A stretch of DNA of 64,000 nucleotides, from the NCBI RefSeq assembly GCF_947504215.1, contig NZ_CANNGO010000014.1, forward strand, positions 1 through 64,000, written 5' to 3'. The notes under the pieces were generated by a model, which saw only the letters and a list, made by a program, of their open reading frames with translations, made no database searches and had not been told where the DNA came from. The translations under genes and the position numbers were made by a program. Each line of letters begins with the position of its first letter. Within the stretch, counting starts at the first letter, position 1. Below, in pieces: positions 63,714-64,000 of this stretch. This DNA is from an uncultured Ruegeria sp. (GTDB taxonomy: Bacteria; Pseudomonadota; Alphaproteobacteria; Rhodobacterales; Rhodobacteraceae).

Positions 63714-64000
63714 ATGAAAAAGATCGGAATTCTTGGGGGCGTCGGCTGGGCATCGACCGTAGACTACTACCGGGCCATCGCTGAAGGTGCGAGCAGTCAC
63801 TTTGCCAAATGCGGCCACGGATCCCCGCTTCCGATCCCTCCGATGACAATCGAATCTGTTGTGCAGGCCCACACGCGCGCGCTGCGAGGGATGGCCGGCG
63901 ATGAAGACAGCTGGGCAGATTTCGATGCGGTGTTTCGTGCGGCTTTGCTGACTCTGGAGCGGGCCGGATGTGATTTTGGGATTATCGCATCCAATACGCC
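63714..64000 (+). CDS. Aspartate/glutamate racemase family protein, N-terminal part
   Basis: A frame open from ATG 63714 to the window end, about 95 residues. It begins KKIGILGGVGWASTVDYYRA, a typical start of the aspartate racemase group, with IIASNTP at the edge where the first active-site residue normally is. Normal members have cysteine or similar at this loop; serine-asparagine-threonine here is seen in RacX-like branches. The rest is outside the window. Confidence 0.85.
   Translation, partial: MKKIGILGGVGWASTVDYYRAIAEGASSHFAKCGHGSPLPIPPMTIESVVQAHTRALRGMAGDEDSWADFDAVFRAALLTLERAGCDFGIIASNT

Noticed and set aside
1..64000. Search for tRNA, rRNA, CRISPR, IS elements and attachment sites
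   Set aside because: No cloverleaf, ribosomal, regularly spaced repeat, transposase or integrase sequence was seen by eye in any gap or frame.

Overview
The window reads as chromosomal DNA of an alphaproteobacterium of the family Rhodobacteraceae, most likely the marine Roseobacter group (Ruegeria-like). The main pointers are a methylsuccinyl-CoA dehydrogenase of the ethylmalonyl-CoA pathway, the ChvG/ChvI - short HprK - RapZ - EIIA - HPr block beside pckA, a stand-alone F0 operon (atpI-atpB-atpE-atpF'-atpF), a DUF6473 protein, and the pdxJ-acpS-lepB-rnc-era-recO series. The species call is inference from gene content. I see no rRNA, tRNA, IS element, prophage or CRISPR array. Coding density is high and many neighbours overlap by 4 bases (ATGA/GTGA).

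Layout. 0-8 kb: start of tuf, a lipoprotein, parC, an SH3-domain protein, an SDR, a twin-TM small protein with a cobalamin adenosyltransferase, then etfB-etfA. 7.7-15.1 kb: a DUF6473 protein, 3-hydroxybutyryl-CoA dehydrogenase, an acyltransferase, and the leftward regulatory block chvI-chvG-hprK-rapZ-EIIA-HPr. 15.1-23 kb: pckA, a candidate small RNA on the opposite strand, a small winged-helix protein with a membrane protein, a TauE-like permease, mcd, an SGNH hydrolase and a META protein. 23-35.5 kb: a long leftward run folK, rpoZ, rsh, DUF2062, pdxJ, LysE, acpS, lepB, rnc, era, DUF1491, recO. It is interrupted by a multicopper oxidase with a membrane partner, an Imm33-like orphan and an unknown membrane protein. 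35.6-50.8 kb: NYN protein, the tightly coupled ispH-DUF3429-methyltransferase-rnhA-TRIC operon, fmt with two deformylase genes (one catalytically degenerate), an aminotransferase, an L,D-transpeptidase, a glutathionyl-hydroquinone reductase, a degenerate receiver under a consensus CtrA site, cobC-cobD, and a lytic transglycosylase. 50.8-64 kb: smc, a class I/MocR-type aminotransferase divergent from a FadR-type regulator, the F0 operon, an ArsR regulator, a universal stress protein with an FNR-like box, a LysR-DMT exporter pair divergent from an azoreductase, and the start of an aspartate racemase-like gene.

How it fits together. EtfAB can take electrons from acyl-CoA dehydrogenases such as Mcd. 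Together with 3-hydroxybutyryl-CoA dehydrogenase and PckA this fits a C2/C4-acid-consuming heterotroph. HPr (His15, Ser46), EIIA (His9) and a short HprK, with no sugar permease in view, look like the regulatory PTS of alphaproteobacteria beside the ChvGI envelope-stress pair. CobC/CobD and the adenosyltransferase indicate cobalamin synthesis.

No complete new multi-gene system could be proved. The best leads are the degenerate deformylase, the CtrA-boxed degenerate receiver, the antisense-strand sRNA candidate at 17.17-17.30 kb, the stacked palindrome and terminator-like hairpin before the SGNH hydrolase, and the foreign-looking insertions in the rnc-era-recO run.
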